Both the position numbers and the translations under genes were made by a program. Positions 51,520 to 62,331 of a stretch of DNA of 64,000 bases are shown here, one piece after another. This DNA comes from Marivirga sericea (GTDB taxonomy: Bacteria; Bacteroidota; Bacteroidia; Cytophagales; Cyclobacteriaceae): assembly GCF_900177665.1 (NCBI RefSeq), contig NZ_FXAW01000008.1:62001-126000 (forward strand), written 5' to 3'. The notes beneath the pieces are model-generated. The model made no database searches, was not told the DNA's origin, and was given only the letters and a program-made list of their open reading frames with translations. Position 1 is the stretch's first letter. Every line of letters begins with the position of its first letter.

Positions 51520-52656
51520 TTAAAAAGCCTCATTAAAAGCAATGTAAAACCCATTGCTATCTTTCCCGATTGCATAATCCAATCTTACATTAATGTGCTT
51601 TTTGGTATCGAAGGTGAATCTTAATCCTGCACCTCCAGCGTAGTTCCATCGGTTCATTCCATAATCTCCCCAACTTTCAGCTGTTTGGCCGGCAGACGCA
51701 AAAGCTGTTAATCCTATCCGCCAAACAAGCTCTTGCCTTACTTCAAATTGACCAAGCAGTAAATTTTTGTCTTGAAAATATCCTTGAAAATATCCTCGCA
51801 TTTTTTTATTACCACCTAATTGCGCTAGCCTATTAAAAGGAACATCGCCTACGTTAGATAGTGAAAAAGCATTGGCAGCTAACACTGTTTTATCAGCAGG
51901 AGAATAATAATAAGCGTAATCAAATGAAATAGCAGTGTAATTATGTGTACTACCTGTGAATTGGTGATTAGTTTCTATAAAACTTTCCAAGTAGTGACCT
52001 CTTCTAGGATAGTAGATAGCATCCCTAGTGTCATAAATCATCGCTGGCCCAATTCCGCTAGTTCTGTTAAAAGTACCGCCTGAAAAGTCCTCTTGTTGGA
52101 AATCACCCGAATTGTCCCATTCTATGATATCATAATTTTCAAACCAATAGCGTCCTCCCACAAATAAATTAGGAGCAGTTTCTTTTAGTAAGAATACCCT
52201 AACCCGTGGGAAGCTAGCCCTGTAAGTGGAAAATACATCTTGTTGGCCGTTATTTCCGATTCCATAAAATGGGTAGGCATAATTGTAGTAGCCTAACTCC
52301 CCAATACTTCGCCATTTATTTTGATCCCAAAAGATTTGAAAGGGCAAAAAGATCAATGTTTGTTGCTTGGTTGTATAGCCAGCTGCCAATTGAATTTGAC
52401 TTGCATTGATGGGTTTTTTCCTATTAGTGAAAAAATTATATAATATACTAGCTCCATAAAACAAGCCAGCCTCCGGTGTGTAATATACCACAGGCAGGGG
52501 GAAAAGCGAATTTTTATCAGTTTCGAAAAGAGCAGTATCTAAATCAACTGTTTTTTTATCGATATTATCTTGAGAAAATGCGGTCTCCGTAGCAGTTAAG
52601 CTAATAGTTACTACTGTAAAAAATAAAAATATAAAGTTTTTAAAGGATTGTTCCAT
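51520..52656 (-). CDS. BamA/TamA-family outer-membrane protein
   Basis: A 378-aa protein with signal peptide (N-terminal 29 residues ending TAFSQ). The mature part is a 16-strand Omp85-type barrel: PVVYYTPEAGLFYGASILYNF, GIGPAMIYDTRDAIYYPRRG, LGGNKKMRGYFQGYFQDKN (the L6-loop-like region with the RGY motif), and a C-terminal strand. There are no POTRA domains, so it is a short member and not BamA itself. Possibly lipid or polypeptide transport. It converges with the caspase operon. Confidence 0.8.
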   Translation of the reverse strand: MEQSFKNFIFLFFTVVTISLTATETAFSQDNIDKKTVDLDTALFETDKNSLFPLPVVYYTPEAGLFYGASILYNFFTNRKKPINASQIQLAAGYTTKQQTLIFLPFQIFWDQNKWRSIGELGYYNYAYPFYGIGNNGQQDVFSTYRASFPRVRVFLLKETAPNLFVGGRYWFENYDIIEWDNSGDFQQEDFSGGTFNRTSGIGPAMIYDTRDAIYYPRRGHYLESFIETNHQFTGSTHNYTAISFDYAYYYSPADKTVLAANAFSLSNVGDVPFNRLAQLGGNKKMRGYFQGYFQDKNLLLGQFEVRQELVWRIGLTAFASAGQTAESWGDYGMNRWNYAGGAGLRFTFDTKKHINVRLDYAIGKDSNGFYIAFNEAF

Positions 52657-52806
52657 GAATATTGAAATAGATAAAATTATATTTTGTATTCAGTCAAATT
52701 AAAGATTATTTTCAATTCAGTTTTGATTGATTTTAATCGACTCGAAATATAATGAGAAATTATTGAATAGGAGAAAATGGACTCTTTCATTAATTTTTTT
52801 GCTAAG

Positions 52807-54849
52807 ATGAAAAACAACTTATTAGTCATTCTTTTACTGGTCTTTTGCTTTAAATTATCTGCTCAAAATTCAGAAGTGGATAGCTTATTGGCTGTAGCAG
52901 AAAGTTCGAACGATAGCGTTAAAACAAAAGTGTACCTCGACTTAGCGGTTGGCTATCGTTCAGTTCAACCCAATACAGCTTTAAAGTATGTAAATGAAGC
53001 ATTAAAAATTGCAGATCGAAATGAGAATTATGACCAAAAGGCATCCTCTTTACATATTTTGGGAGCGGTGTACACGGTTTTGGGAGATTATGAAAAAGCA
53101 ATTGCTAATCTGCTGGAATCATTGCGGATTTACGAATTGCTAGGTGATTCAAAGGGTGTGGCAAATTCATCCAATAGTTTAGGAATTTTATACTTCAATC
53201 AGGAAGATTATGCAAGTGCCGAAACCTACTACAGTAAGGCGCTTTCATTGATTGACTCTTCAGAATATGCGATGAGTACAGCAGTTTACAAATTAAATAT
53301 TGGGGAAGTTTATCAAGCAACAGGGGATAATGAGAAGGCCTTGAAATTGGAAGAGGAAGCTTTTAAAATTTTCGATCAGTTAGCTGATGTAAATGGAATG
53401 GCTTATGCTTTAGGGATTCAAGGAAAAGTTAACTTTCAAATAGGCAATGAAGAAAAGGCTATAAAGCTGACAAAGCAAGCTTTGCAATATTTGATCGATG
53501 ATCAAGATTATTTGGGGGCTGTTGAATATTTAAATTTTTTAGTGAAAATTTATTTAAGTACTGGTAATCTATTTTCAGCCGAAGAAAATGCAAGCACTGC
53601 TTTAGAAATTGCTCATCAAATAAATTCTACACAGTGGAAAATAAAATCCTTTGAAAACTTAGCTCAAATTTTTTACAAGAAGCAATCATTCCAACAGGCC
53701 TATCAATATAAAGACTCGGCATATATTTATGAGAACCAATTGATGGATCAGGAAAAACAAAAGCAGATTGAAAACCTGAGAATAATTTATGAGTCAGAAC
53801 AAAAAGAACAGGAAAACGAAATTTTACGAATTGATAAGGAGCTTAAACAAAAGCAAATTGCTCAACAGCGGATACTTAACATAGCAATTGGAAGTGTTTT
53901 AGTTATTTTAATCATTTTCGCAATTGTAACTTTCCGAGCGAAAAATCATAAACAAAAGGCAAATAATCAGCTGAAGATTCAAAATGAGGAGATTCGACAG
54001 CAAAGAGAAGAAATTGAAACTCAGGCAGAACGATTGAAAGCTATTAATACTGATGTGGTTAGAAAAAACCAGTTGATTCAAGAGAAGAACAAAAACATTA
54101 CGGACAGTATCAATTACGCCAAGCGCATTCAAACTGCTTTATTGCCATTTCCTCGCCGGATAGGAAAAGAGCTTGAAGACTTTTTTATTTACTACAAACC
54201 GAAAGACATTGTCAGTGGCGACTTTTATTGGTTTAGCGAAACAACAGACAAAGTCGTGGTGGCTGTAGCAGATTGTACAGGACATGGAATCCCTGGAGCT
54301 TTTATGAGTTTTATAGGTCACGATATGCTCAATCATATCGTTAATTTTAAAGGTGTGACTAAGCCAGCAGAAATACTTAAGCAATTAAAATTAAGTGTTA
54401 TTCATATTTTAAGACAAGAACAAAGCGATAATAGGGATGGTATGGATGTCTCTATTTGCGTTTGGGATAAAAAGAAAAATGCAGTAGAATTTTCAGGAGC
54501 TAATCATTCACTCATTTACATTCAGAATAAGCAACTTTATCAAATCAAAGGGAATAAAACTACTATGGGACTTGATGAAGGGAAAAATGTGAAAGATTTC
54601 CGCTCGCATGAGATCAGCTTAGTTGGCGATACTTGTTTCTATTTATTTTCTGATGGATATGTTGATCAGTTTGGAGGAGAAAAAGATAAGAAATTCATGA
54701 TAAAAAATTTCCGAGAATTACTTTCATCTATACATATGAAGCACATGGAAACGCAAGGAATAATTATCCGAGAAACCATTGAAGATTGGATGCAAGAAGC
54801 AGAGCAAGTAGATGATATGCTGGTCTTAGGGTTTAGGATTTTTAGTTGA
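52807..54849 (+). CDS. TPR-sensor SpoIIE-type PP2C phosphatase
   Basis: About 680 aa from ATG 52807 (MKNNLLVILLLVFCFKLSAQ, a signal peptide); the frame extends ten codons upstream. Seven or so TPR units (about 35-335), a transmembrane helix (ILNIAIGSVLVILIIFAIVTF in part, about 365-385), a coiled coil (390-440), then a SpoIIE/RsbU-type PP2C phosphatase: YYKPKDIVSGDFYW, VAVADCTGHGIPGAFMS, DGMDVSICVWD, FSDGYVDQFGG and DDMLVLGF carry the metal-binding Asp residues. A periplasmic TPR sensor controlling a cytoplasmic phosphatase, probably acting on an anti-anti-sigma factor. Confidence 0.88.
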   Translation: MKNNLLVILLLVFCFKLSAQNSEVDSLLAVAESSNDSVKTKVYLDLAVGYRSVQPNTALKYVNEALKIADRNENYDQKASSLHILGAVYTVLGDYEKAIANLLESLRIYELLGDSKGVANSSNSLGILYFNQEDYASAETYYSKALSLIDSSEYAMSTAVYKLNIGEVYQATGDNEKALKLEEEAFKIFDQLADVNGMAYALGIQGKVNFQIGNEEKAIKLTKQALQYLIDDQDYLGAVEYLNFLVKIYLSTGNLFSAEENASTALEIAHQINSTQWKIKSFENLAQIFYKKQSFQQAYQYKDSAYIYENQLMDQEKQKQIENLRIIYESEQKEQENEILRIDKELKQKQIAQQRILNIAIGSVLVILIIFAIVTFRAKNHKQKANNQLKIQNEEIRQQREEIETQAERLKAINTDVVRKNQLIQEKNKNITDSINYAKRIQTALLPFPRRIGKELEDFFIYYKPKDIVSGDFYWFSETTDKVVVAVADCTGHGIPGAFMSFIGHDMLNHIVNFKGVTKPAEILKQLKLSVIHILRQEQSDNRDGMDVSICVWDKKKNAVEFSGANHSLIYIQNKQLYQIKGNKTTMGLDEGKNVKDFRSHEISLVGDTCFYLFSDGYVDQFGGEKDKKFMIKNFRELLSSIHMKHMETQGIIIRETIEDWMQEAEQVDDMLVLGFRIFS

Positions 54850-54990
54850 TAATAGAACCCTTGTTATAGTAAATAAGTGGTCTTACCCTGAATTTCTGAT
54901 AAAAGCATGATTTTAATGCTTGTAAATTACTGATTTTGAGTTATTTGAAAGCTATCTCACTTTTTTCTATGCTTAACTGATTCATCCTAT

Positions 54991-54998
54991 TATTTTTG
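54991..54998 (+). promoter_or_regulatory. Possible -7 element upstream of guaA
   Basis: TATTTTTG matches TAnnTTTG four bases before the guaA ATG. A TTTG at the usual distance upstream is not obvious. If used, the transcript would start at or next to the start codon and be nearly leaderless. Confidence 0.3.
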
Positions 54999-55002
54999 CA
55001 GC

Positions 55003-56532
55003 ATGACAGAGCAAATTATTATTCTTGATTTTGGGTCTCAATACACCCAACTCATTGCCCGCAGAGTTCGAGAACTCAATGTTTATTGTGAAATTCATCC
55101 GTTTTATGATGCCCCAGAATTAACTCCTGATGTTAAAGGCGTCATACTCTCCGGGAGTCCTTGCTCAGTACGGGATGAGGATTCGCCAAAAATTGATTTA
55201 ACCAAATATAGAGGGAGGGTACCTTTGCTTGGAGTGTGTTACGGAGCTCAATACCTTGCCCAAAATAATGGGGGTGAAGTATTGCCCTCTGAAATCAGAG
55301 AATATGGACGAGCCAAATTAACAAGCTTTGATCACGATAATGATTTGCTGAAAAATTTAACAACAGGCTCTCAGGTTTGGATGTCTCATGGTGATACTAT
55401 TAAAACATTACCAAAAGGATTTAAGATTATAGCAAGTACACCTTCAGTGGAAGTAGCTGCTTTTGAACTTGAAAATGAGCCTACTTACGGGATACAATTT
55501 CACCCTGAAGTTACCCATACTTTGGAAGGTAAGCAGTTGTTGGAGAATTTTTTAGTGAAAATTTGCGGTTGTGCTCAAGACTGGACTTCTGAGATTTTCG
55601 CAGACATCACGATTGCAGAGTTAAAAGAGCAATTAGGCAATGATAAAGTAGTATTGGGACTTTCTGGTGGAGTAGATTCCTCTGTTGCTGCCATGTTAAT
55701 TCATCATGCAATTGGTAAAAATCTATATTGTATTTTTGTAGATAACGGTTTACTTAGAAAAAACGAGTTTGAAGAGGTTCTTGAGTCCTACAAACATATG
55801 GGCTTGAATGTAAAAGGAGTTGATGCTAAAGATCAGTTTTATAAAGCGTTAGCATTACTTTCAGATCCTGAAGAAAAGAGAAAGGCAATTGGAAAAACCT
55901 TCATTGAAGTATTTGATCAAGAAGCGAAAGCTATTAAAGATGTAAAATGGTTAGCCCAAGGAACAATTTACCCAGATATTATTGAATCTGTTTCAGTAAA
56001 AGGACCATCAGCTACTATAAAATCTCATCACAACGTTGGCGGACTGCCAGAAAAGATGAATTTAAAAGTAGTAGAGCCTCTTAAAACACTATTTAAAGAC
56101 GGAGTACGTTCAGTGGGAAGAGCTTTAGAAATAGATCATAAAATCTTAGGCAGACATCCGTTTCCGGGGCCTGGTTTGGCTATTAGAATTCTAGGGGATG
56201 TGACGCCCGAAAAGGTTCAGATCATTCAGGAAGTGGATTCGATATTCATTGGCATGATGAAAGAAAGAGGACTTTATGATCAGGTTTGGCAAGCGGGATC
56301 GATTCTTTTACCTATTCAGTCTGTTGGCGTGATGGGCGATGAAAGAACCTACGAAAGGGTTGTGGCTTTACGTGCAGTTGCTAGTGTAGATGGAATGACT
56401 GCAGATTGGGTGCATTTGCCGTACGAATTCTTAAGCGATGTGTCCAATGAAATTATTAATAAGGTAAAAGGGGTCAATCGAGTTGTTTACGACATTAGCT
56501 CCAAGCCACCGGCAACTATAGAGTGGGAATAA
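55003..56532 (+). CDS. guaA: GMP synthase (glutamine-hydrolysing)
   Basis: A 509-aa enzyme converting XMP to GMP. N-terminal class I amidotransferase: nucleophile Cys in [13 protein letters not shown], and [11 protein letters not shown]-pyrophosphatase: [15 protein letters not shown]-terminal dimer domain with [13 protein letters not shown] and the end KPPATIEWE. Full length, two domains in one chain. It is followed after 51 bp by the ligand-binding protein gene. Confidence 0.97.
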   Translation: MTEQIIILDFGSQYTQLIARRVRELNVYCEIHPFYDAPELTPDVKGVILSGSPCSVRDEDSPKIDLTKYRGRVPLLGVCYGAQYLAQNNGGEVLPSEIREYGRAKLTSFDHDNDLLKNLTTGSQVWMSHGDTIKTLPKGFKIIASTPSVEVAAFELENEPTYGIQFHPEVTHTLEGKQLLENFLVKICGCAQDWTSEIFADITIAELKEQLGNDKVVLGLSGGVDSSVAAMLIHHAIGKNLYCIFVDNGLLRKNEFEEVLESYKHMGLNVKGVDAKDQFYKALALLSDPEEKRKAIGKTFIEVFDQEAKAIKDVKWLAQGTIYPDIIESVSVKGPSATIKSHHNVGGLPEKMNLKVVEPLKTLFKDGVRSVGRALEIDHKILGRHPFPGPGLAIRILGDVTPEKVQIIQEVDSIFIGMMKERGLYDQVWQAGSILLPIQSVGVMGDERTYERVVALRAVASVDGMTADWVHLPYEFLSDVSNEIINKVKGVNRVVYDISSKPPATIEWE

Positions 56533-56583
56533 GCGATGCTCAACTTAAGATTGATGCTTAATTAATATTTTAATAATAATACT

Positions 56584-58395
56584 ATGGGATTAAAAGCAAT
56601 ATTCATTTTTGGAGTGATTTTAATTTTGAATGCTTTTCAACTAAAGGCACAAATAAATTATCAGTCAGAGTATTTGTCGGGTAAAAACTACTTTAGATCT
56701 GGAGATTATCAGCGTGCTCAAAATCATTTCAAGAATTTATTGGAAACCAACGAAGATAATCCTTTCTATTTGTACGGATCATATTTTTATGGTATTTCAG
56801 CCTATGAAACGGGAAATAAGGAGCGCGCCATGGAAGTGCTGGGGGATATTAGAACTACTCATCCTGATTGGGATAAAATAGATGAAGTAAATCTTTGGTA
56901 TGGCAAAATGCTAATGCAGGAAGGGAATCTGATGAAAGGACTTAAGGTATTGAACAGCACCGAAAAAGAAGATTTCAAAAATATTGCAAAAGAAATCAAA
57001 AAATCAACCTTAGCTTCCTATGATAGTATTCCACTTTTGCAAAAGGCAATGGAATTGAATCCATATGATGAAGTACTTGCTAAGTATTTAGCAATAAAAA
57101 TCAACCAACAACCTATGGTAGATAGAAAGGTTGAATTGATGGAGTTTTTAATTGATTCTTTTGACTTAAATCGAGCTAGTTTTGATTTTGTAGATAAAAG
57201 TGTCACAGAAAAAAAAGCTACTTATAGGGTTGCTGTCATGTTACCGTTTATGGCTGAAGACTTATCTACCTCGAAGGGGAATAAAGGCAATCAATTTGTT
57301 CTGGATATTTATCAGGGGATCTTAACAGCTGTAGAGGAGCTTAATGAAAATGAAAAAAGGATCGAGCTTTTTGCTTATGATACGGATCGAGATAGCGTGG
57401 TAACAGCGAAAATTCTAGAAACGGAGGAGTTGCTGGAAATGGACATGATAATTGGCCCTTTATATCCTGTTCCGGCAAGTATGGTGCGAGAGTATTCTTA
57501 CAAGCACAAAATCAACATGGTAAATCCATTGTCCACTAATTCTGAAACAATAGCAGCCAATCCTTATTCTTTCTTAATGAAGTCTACTCCGGAAACTCGA
57601 GCAAAAACAGCTGCACGCTTTGCAATCGAACATATGGAGAATAAGAATGCTACTATATTTTATGGAAGCAAATCCCAAGACTCTATTTTTGCATACACTT
57701 ACAAGAGAATTTTAGAAGAAGACTCATTCAACATAACTTGGATTGCAGCCTCAAGGTCATCTACTGCTAGTACGGAGATATTAAGGACTTTGACGGAAGT
57801 TGTTGAGGTGGATACATTGGATAATAGAGGGAAAGTATATATCAGCAATACAGTTAAAGTTAAAGTTGGAGAGGGAGATTCTTTGGTGCTTTCAAGAGAT
57901 ACTATTGGTCATATTATGACGGCCGCTTCTGATAATCTTTTGGTTTCTAATGTTTTAAGTGCCGTTGATACCAGAAGAGATAGTATTCCTATAATTGGGT
58001 ATGATGAATGGCTTGATTTTAGTCAAATGTCATTTGATCAATTACAACGTATGGGAGTGATTATGATCGGTCAAAATTATTTTGACTTCAGTTCTGTTGA
58101 GGTGGCAGAATTTAAAGAGACTTATAGAAAAACTTATAACAAATTACCTTCACAATATAGTTATGATGGATATGAGACCATGAAATTCTTCGGTGAAAAG
58201 CTTATTGAATTTGGAAACTATTTTCAATATGGTCTTTACAATGAAGGCTTCCAAAGTGGCAGTCTTTACTTTGGTTTTGATTATACCAATGCCAATGATA
58301 ACCAAGTGGTTCCTATCATGAAAATGGAAGATTTGGAATTGCGAATGTTAAATTATGAGCAAATAGGAGAAAAACCATCCATGTTTACTGACTAA
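56584..58395 (+). CDS. TPR-containing periplasmic ligand-binding protein
   Basis: A 603-aa protein with signal peptide (MGLKAIFIFGVILILNAFQLKAQ). Residues about 25-195 are TPR-like (YFRSGDYQRAQNHFKNLL, YFYGISAYETGNKERAMEVL); about 205-590 is a type I periplasmic-binding fold (YRVAVMLPFMAEDLSTS, DIYQGILTAVEELNE, MIIGPLYPVPASMVREYSYK, IPIIGYDEWLDF, YSYDGYETMKFFGEKL), as in branched-chain amino-acid receptors and LppC-like proteins. No transporter genes are adjacent; a role in cell-envelope sensing or assembly is possible. Confidence 0.75.
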   Translation: MGLKAIFIFGVILILNAFQLKAQINYQSEYLSGKNYFRSGDYQRAQNHFKNLLETNEDNPFYLYGSYFYGISAYETGNKERAMEVLGDIRTTHPDWDKIDEVNLWYGKMLMQEGNLMKGLKVLNSTEKEDFKNIAKEIKKSTLASYDSIPLLQKAMELNPYDEVLAKYLAIKINQQPMVDRKVELMEFLIDSFDLNRASFDFVDKSVTEKKATYRVAVMLPFMAEDLSTSKGNKGNQFVLDIYQGILTAVEELNENEKRIELFAYDTDRDSVVTAKILETEELLEMDMIIGPLYPVPASMVREYSYKHKINMVNPLSTNSETIAANPYSFLMKSTPETRAKTAARFAIEHMENKNATIFYGSKSQDSIFAYTYKRILEEDSFNITWIAASRSSTASTEILRTLTEVVEVDTLDNRGKVYISNTVKVKVGEGDSLVLSRDTIGHIMTAASDNLLVSNVLSAVDTRRDSIPIIGYDEWLDFSQMSFDQLQRMGVIMIGQNYFDFSSVEVAEFKETYRKTYNKLPSQYSYDGYETMKFFGEKLIEFGNYFQYGLYNEGFQSGSLYFGFDYTNANDNQVVPIMKMEDLELRMLNYEQIGEKPSMFTD

Positions 58396-58423
58396 ATTAA
58401 GAATATTAAAAATCATATTATTT

Positions 58424-59719
58424 ATGCTGGACAAGTCCAAAAGCAAATCATTATTTAAAAAGGCACAAAATTTTATTCCAGGAGGAGTTAATTCTCCTGT
58501 AAGAGCTTTCAAAGCTGTAGGTGGCGATCCAATTTTCGTCAAAAGGGCAAAAGGAGCCTATATGTATGACGAAGATGATAATCGATATATCGATCTTATC
58601 AATTCATGGGGGCCGATGATTCTCGGTCATGGAAATGAAGCAATTGAAGCAGCAGTGGCAGATGCTTTGAAAAACTCTCTTTCTTTCGGTGCTCCCACTG
58701 CTAAGGAAATAGAAATAGCAGAGTTGATTACTCATATGGTGCCTTCAATTGAAAAGGTCAGAATGGTGAATTCAGGTACAGAAGCGACCATGTCTGCTGC
58801 TAGGTTGGCAAGAGGATTTACGGGTAGAGATAAATTATTGAAATTTGAAGGTTGCTACCACGGACATGGAGATAGCTTTTTAATTGCAGCTGGGAGCGGT
58901 GCAGCCACCATGGGAACACCCAATTCGCCAGGTGTTACCAAAGGAACCGCAAAGGATACTTTAACGGCTCCTTTTAATGATTTGGAGGCAGTTAAAAAGA
59001 TAGTAGAGCAGAACAAAGGTGAAATTGCTGCTTTAATTGTAGAACCCGTAGCGGGAAATATGGGCTGTGTAATACCTCAAGAAGGATACCTACAAGGGTT
59101 AAGAGATATTTGTGATCAAGACGGTATCGTTTTGATATTTGATGAAGTGATGACGGGTTTCAGATTATCGAAGGCCGGGGCACAAGGTATATTTGGGGTG
59201 AAACCAGATATCACAACCTTAGGTAAGATTATTGGAGGCGGTATGCCTGTAGGTGCTTATGGTGGGAAAAAGGAAATCATGGATTTTGTATCGCCTCAGG
59301 GCCCAGTTTATCAAGCAGGGACGCTATCAGGGAACCCCATAGCGATGTCAGCCGGATTGATGATACTACATTATTTGAATGATCACGATGAGGTTTATGA
59401 CCAAATTGGAGCATCAGGACAGTACTTGGCGAAAGAATTGGCCAAAGTAAATGCAGCACTTGGTAAAAATTATACGATTAATCAATTAGGTTCAATGATT
59501 AGTATTTTCTTCACAGATCAACCAGTAAATGATTTTGAAGGTGCTAAAAGCTGCGATACGGAAATGTTTGGGAAATATTTTCAAGGGATGTTAAATGAAG
59601 GCGTTTATTTACCACCTGCGCAGTTTGAATCATGGTTTTTATCTACTGCTTTATCGGCTGAAGATTTAGACCATATTGTAAAGTCACACGAAAAAGTATT
59701 AAAAAACCTTTTGGCTTAA
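58424..59719 (+). CDS. hemL: Glutamate-1-semialdehyde 2,1-aminomutase
   Basis: A 431-aa PLP class III aminotransferase-fold enzyme making 5-aminolevulinate in the C5 route to heme. Markers: FIPGGVNSPVRAFKAVGG, MILGHGNEAIE, MVNSGTEATMSAARLARG, the FEGCYHGHGDSFLI segment, LIFDEVMTGFR and the PLP lysine in TTLGKIIGGGMPVGAYGG. Full length. 28 bp after the ligand-binding protein gene. Confidence 0.97.
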   Translation: MLDKSKSKSLFKKAQNFIPGGVNSPVRAFKAVGGDPIFVKRAKGAYMYDEDDNRYIDLINSWGPMILGHGNEAIEAAVADALKNSLSFGAPTAKEIEIAELITHMVPSIEKVRMVNSGTEATMSAARLARGFTGRDKLLKFEGCYHGHGDSFLIAAGSGAATMGTPNSPGVTKGTAKDTLTAPFNDLEAVKKIVEQNKGEIAALIVEPVAGNMGCVIPQEGYLQGLRDICDQDGIVLIFDEVMTGFRLSKAGAQGIFGVKPDITTLGKIIGGGMPVGAYGGKKEIMDFVSPQGPVYQAGTLSGNPIAMSAGLMILHYLNDHDEVYDQIGASGQYLAKELAKVNAALGKNYTINQLGSMISIFFTDQPVNDFEGAKSCDTEMFGKYFQGMLNEGVYLPPAQFESWFLSTALSAEDLDHIVKSHEKVLKNLLA

Positions 59720-59780
59720 GCAGATTGTGAGAAATAATTCACTATTTTTCCTGAATTTATTAAGGATTTTTCTCATTTAG

Positions 59781-59801
59781 GGACTACATTTATTGTAGTC
59801 C
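59781..59801 (+). terminator. Hairpin after hemL
   Basis: GGACTACA (59781-59788) pairs with TGTAGTCC (59794-59801) with a 5-nt loop and flanking TTA/TAA. The T-rich tail (TAATTAATTA) is interrupted, so termination may be weak. A 14-bp perfect palindrome TTTACAGCTGTAAA (59817-59830) follows just before the next gene and may be an operator. Confidence 0.5.
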
Positions 59802-59844
59802 TAATTAATTATTATATTTACAGCTGTAAAAAAATAGAATTCTA

Positions 59845-60894
59845 GTGAAGATAGTTAGACTCATTCTCATCATATTGATTTCATATAGTTTCGTATTCAG
59901 TGCGGATGCTCAGTTTAGAAGAAGAACTGAAAATAAAACAGTCACGTACGAAGAAATGTATAACGATCCTTACGATATCAATAAATTATTCATAGGGATA
60001 ACACCAGCCTATGGTGATGTACATGTGACCAACATTACTTCTGGCTTTGGATTAGATGCTACTTATTATCTGAAGGATAAGATGCACTTTAAAGCACATG
60101 CTCGAACGCCCTATTTTATTGGGAGCGACTTCGCTAGAAATGCCGCTCAAAAAAATGGGTTTGATCCGCAATCAAGAGCTAGAACTTATTTTTTTGCAGA
60201 AGCAAGTGCTTCTTACCATATATGGGATAGAGAGCAAGAGTCAGAAAGTTTAATTCCACTTTACTCAAAAAACTATCAGGGTGCAGAATGGGCTGCGAAA
60301 GTACCAAAAAGAGCACCAATACCGAATAAAAGAAGAGAAATATTGTTTGCTCGCTTAGGGGGTGTGTATTATGAAACGACATCAGAACTTAGTAGGGCTA
60401 TTGCTTCGCAAGGAGTAGTGGTGAATCCTGTGGGTGAAACTGAACAATCTGCGAATTCCATAACAGGCGAAACTGAGGATGCGGTCTTTGGAAATGTTCT
60501 AGGGGCTGGTGTTGCTGTGGGTGGTGGTTTTACATGGATTAAGAACTTCGCAGCTAAACCAGACAAGACATATGAGGAATTAGTAGATGATCATGTGTTT
60601 TCTACTTTTATGGATTTATTTATTTTCCCAATGGTCACTGTTGAAAATTTCTTCCATCAACCGGCCGGTGCAACGCAGTTTTTCGAATATGATGCATCAA
60701 CCATCAATACCTTCATGTTTGGCGGAAGAATTGGGATAGATGGCCACTTTAATCGAACATTAGGGTGGGGTTATGGAGCCGAAATAGGAATGCGTCCCGG
60801 CTTGCAAAAGAGAGGGTTTTATGGGCTTCTAAAAATCACCTTTCCGATGTACGGTACTAAGCTGGACTACAATGTGGAGGCTTTTGGTAGGTAA
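59845..60894 (+). CDS. Outer-membrane protein of unknown function (GTG start)
   Basis: A 349-aa protein starting at GTG; MKIVRLILIILISYSFVFSADAQ is a clean signal peptide, which supports this start. Beta-rich throughout (FIGITPAYGDVHV, SGFGLDATYYL, MHFKAHARTPYFI, EILFARLGGVYYE, GVAVGGGFTWIKNF, MFGGRIGIDGHF, WGYGAEIGMRPGL, LLKITFPMYGTKLDYNVEAF), as in large outer-membrane barrels. I do not recognise a named family. Its own promoter region carries a palindrome. Confidence 0.65.
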   Translation: MKIVRLILIILISYSFVFSADAQFRRRTENKTVTYEEMYNDPYDINKLFIGITPAYGDVHVTNITSGFGLDATYYLKDKMHFKAHARTPYFIGSDFARNAAQKNGFDPQSRARTYFFAEASASYHIWDREQESESLIPLYSKNYQGAEWAAKVPKRAPIPNKRREILFARLGGVYYETTSELSRAIASQGVVVNPVGETEQSANSITGETEDAVFGNVLGAGVAVGGGFTWIKNFAAKPDKTYEELVDDHVFSTFMDLFIFPMVTVENFFHQPAGATQFFEYDASTINTFMFGGRIGIDGHFNRTLGWGYGAEIGMRPGLQKRGFYGLLKITFPMYGTKLDYNVEAFGR

Positions 60895-61064
60895 TTTTCA
60901 TAAAGCAGATTAAGTTTCTGATATTTTTACAAAAGTATCTATTATTTTTTTACTATTCCCTTAGTAATTTCGAATTATTATTTCGTTTTTTTTGAACCAT
61001 AGTTGATTTTATTTGCTAATTTGACTTTTTATAAAAGCAATTCTAATTAAAATCATTAAGTATA

Positions 61065-62312
61065 ATGGGAGTTTTGGATCTTATCACTCTGCTTATTTTC
61101 TTAGCGGCAGTTTTTACATTTATAAATGTTAATTATTTAAAGTTGCCATCGACTATTGGATTGATGATCATTGCACTAGTGCTTTCGGTCCTTATTCTTT
61201 TATTAGGTTATATATTTCCTGAAATCACAGATTTAGCAATTTCAATAGTCTCTGAATTTGATTTCAAAGAAGTCCTACTTGATGTAATGCTCAGTTTTTT
61301 ATTATTTGCTGGTGCTCTATCCATTAATGTTAAGAGGTTGAAAGAAGAAAGATGGCCTATCTTGATTTTTGCTACAGTTGGAGTTTTGATTTCGACTTTT
61401 GTGGTTGGCTTTTTAATGTTTTATATTTTTGCATTTTTCGGTTACCAAATTGATTTAATTTATTGCTTGCTTTTTGGAGCCTTAATTTCTCCAACTGATC
61501 CTATAGCCGTTCTAGCATTACTTTCTGATGCAAAAGTTTCTAAAAAATTGGAAATCAAAATCGCGGGGGAATCATTGTTCAATGACGGCATAGGTGTAGT
61601 AGCTTTTCTCACAATACTTGGTTTAGCACAAACTGGAGTTGAAAACTTCAGTCTTGGTGGTACTTTAGGGCTCTTCGGAGTTGAAGTAGGGGGCGGGTTA
61701 TTACTAGGAGCGATATTTGGCTTTTTGGGTCTGAAATTATTGGAAATAATTGATAATGATCATGTGGAATTAGAAGTGCTGGTGACCCTTTCTTTAGTGA
61801 TGGTGTCTTATAAAGCTGCAGAGTTTCTTCATATTTCCGGTCCATTGGCGGTAGTGGTTTTGGGGCTGTTTCTTAGTAAAGAGGGACATGCTGTAGATAA
61901 ATCTAAAGCTACTGGAGACTATGTCTATAAATTCTGGCACTTAGTTGATGAGGCCTTAAATGCAATACTTTTCATTTTGATTGGACTTGAAATCATTGTT
62001 ATCTCTAAAGAATTTCACCCAGATTATTTTTTGATTGGATTATGTGCGATTGTTGTGGTCTTGTTTGCTCGCTTAATAGGAGTAGGAATTCCAGTGAAAA
62101 TAATGGAAAGACTTAGAACTTTTGAAAAGAATACTTTGGCGATTCTGACATGGGGTGGTTTAAGAGGAGGCATTTCTGTTGCCTTAGCCTTGTCTATTCC
62201 CGATGATTTTGAAGCCAAAAACATTATTCTCTCTGCTACTTATTCTGTTGTGGTATTTTCAATTTTAGTTCAAGGTTTAACCATAAAAAAGCTGGTACCT
62301 AAAAAGTCTTAA
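61065..62312 (+). CDS. Na/H antiporter (CPA1/NhaP-like)
   Basis: A 415-aa inner-membrane protein with 12-13 segments. The CPA1 core motifs are present: FGALISPTDPIAVLALLSDA, KIAGESLFNDGIGVVAFL with the ND pair (Asp carries the cation), and WGGLRGGISVALALSIP. The C-terminus is short, without a TrkA-type domain. It would support pH and sodium homeostasis, consistent with a marine lifestyle. Confidence 0.9.
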   Translation: MGVLDLITLLIFLAAVFTFINVNYLKLPSTIGLMIIALVLSVLILLLGYIFPEITDLAISIVSEFDFKEVLLDVMLSFLLFAGALSINVKRLKEERWPILIFATVGVLISTFVVGFLMFYIFAFFGYQIDLIYCLLFGALISPTDPIAVLALLSDAKVSKKLEIKIAGESLFNDGIGVVAFLTILGLAQTGVENFSLGGTLGLFGVEVGGGLLLGAIFGFLGLKLLEIIDNDHVELEVLVTLSLVMVSYKAAEFLHISGPLAVVVLGLFLSKEGHAVDKSKATGDYVYKFWHLVDEALNAILFILIGLEIIVISKEFHPDYFLIGLCAIVVVLFARLIGVGIPVKIMERLRTFEKNTLAILTWGGLRGGISVALALSIPDDFEAKNIILSATYSVVVFSILVQGLTIKKLVPKKS

Positions 62313-62331
62313 CACTATTAGGAACTTGTAG

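Noticed and set aside
51520-52656. BamA itself
   Set aside because: No POTRA domains and only 378 residues; it is a short Omp85-type barrel.
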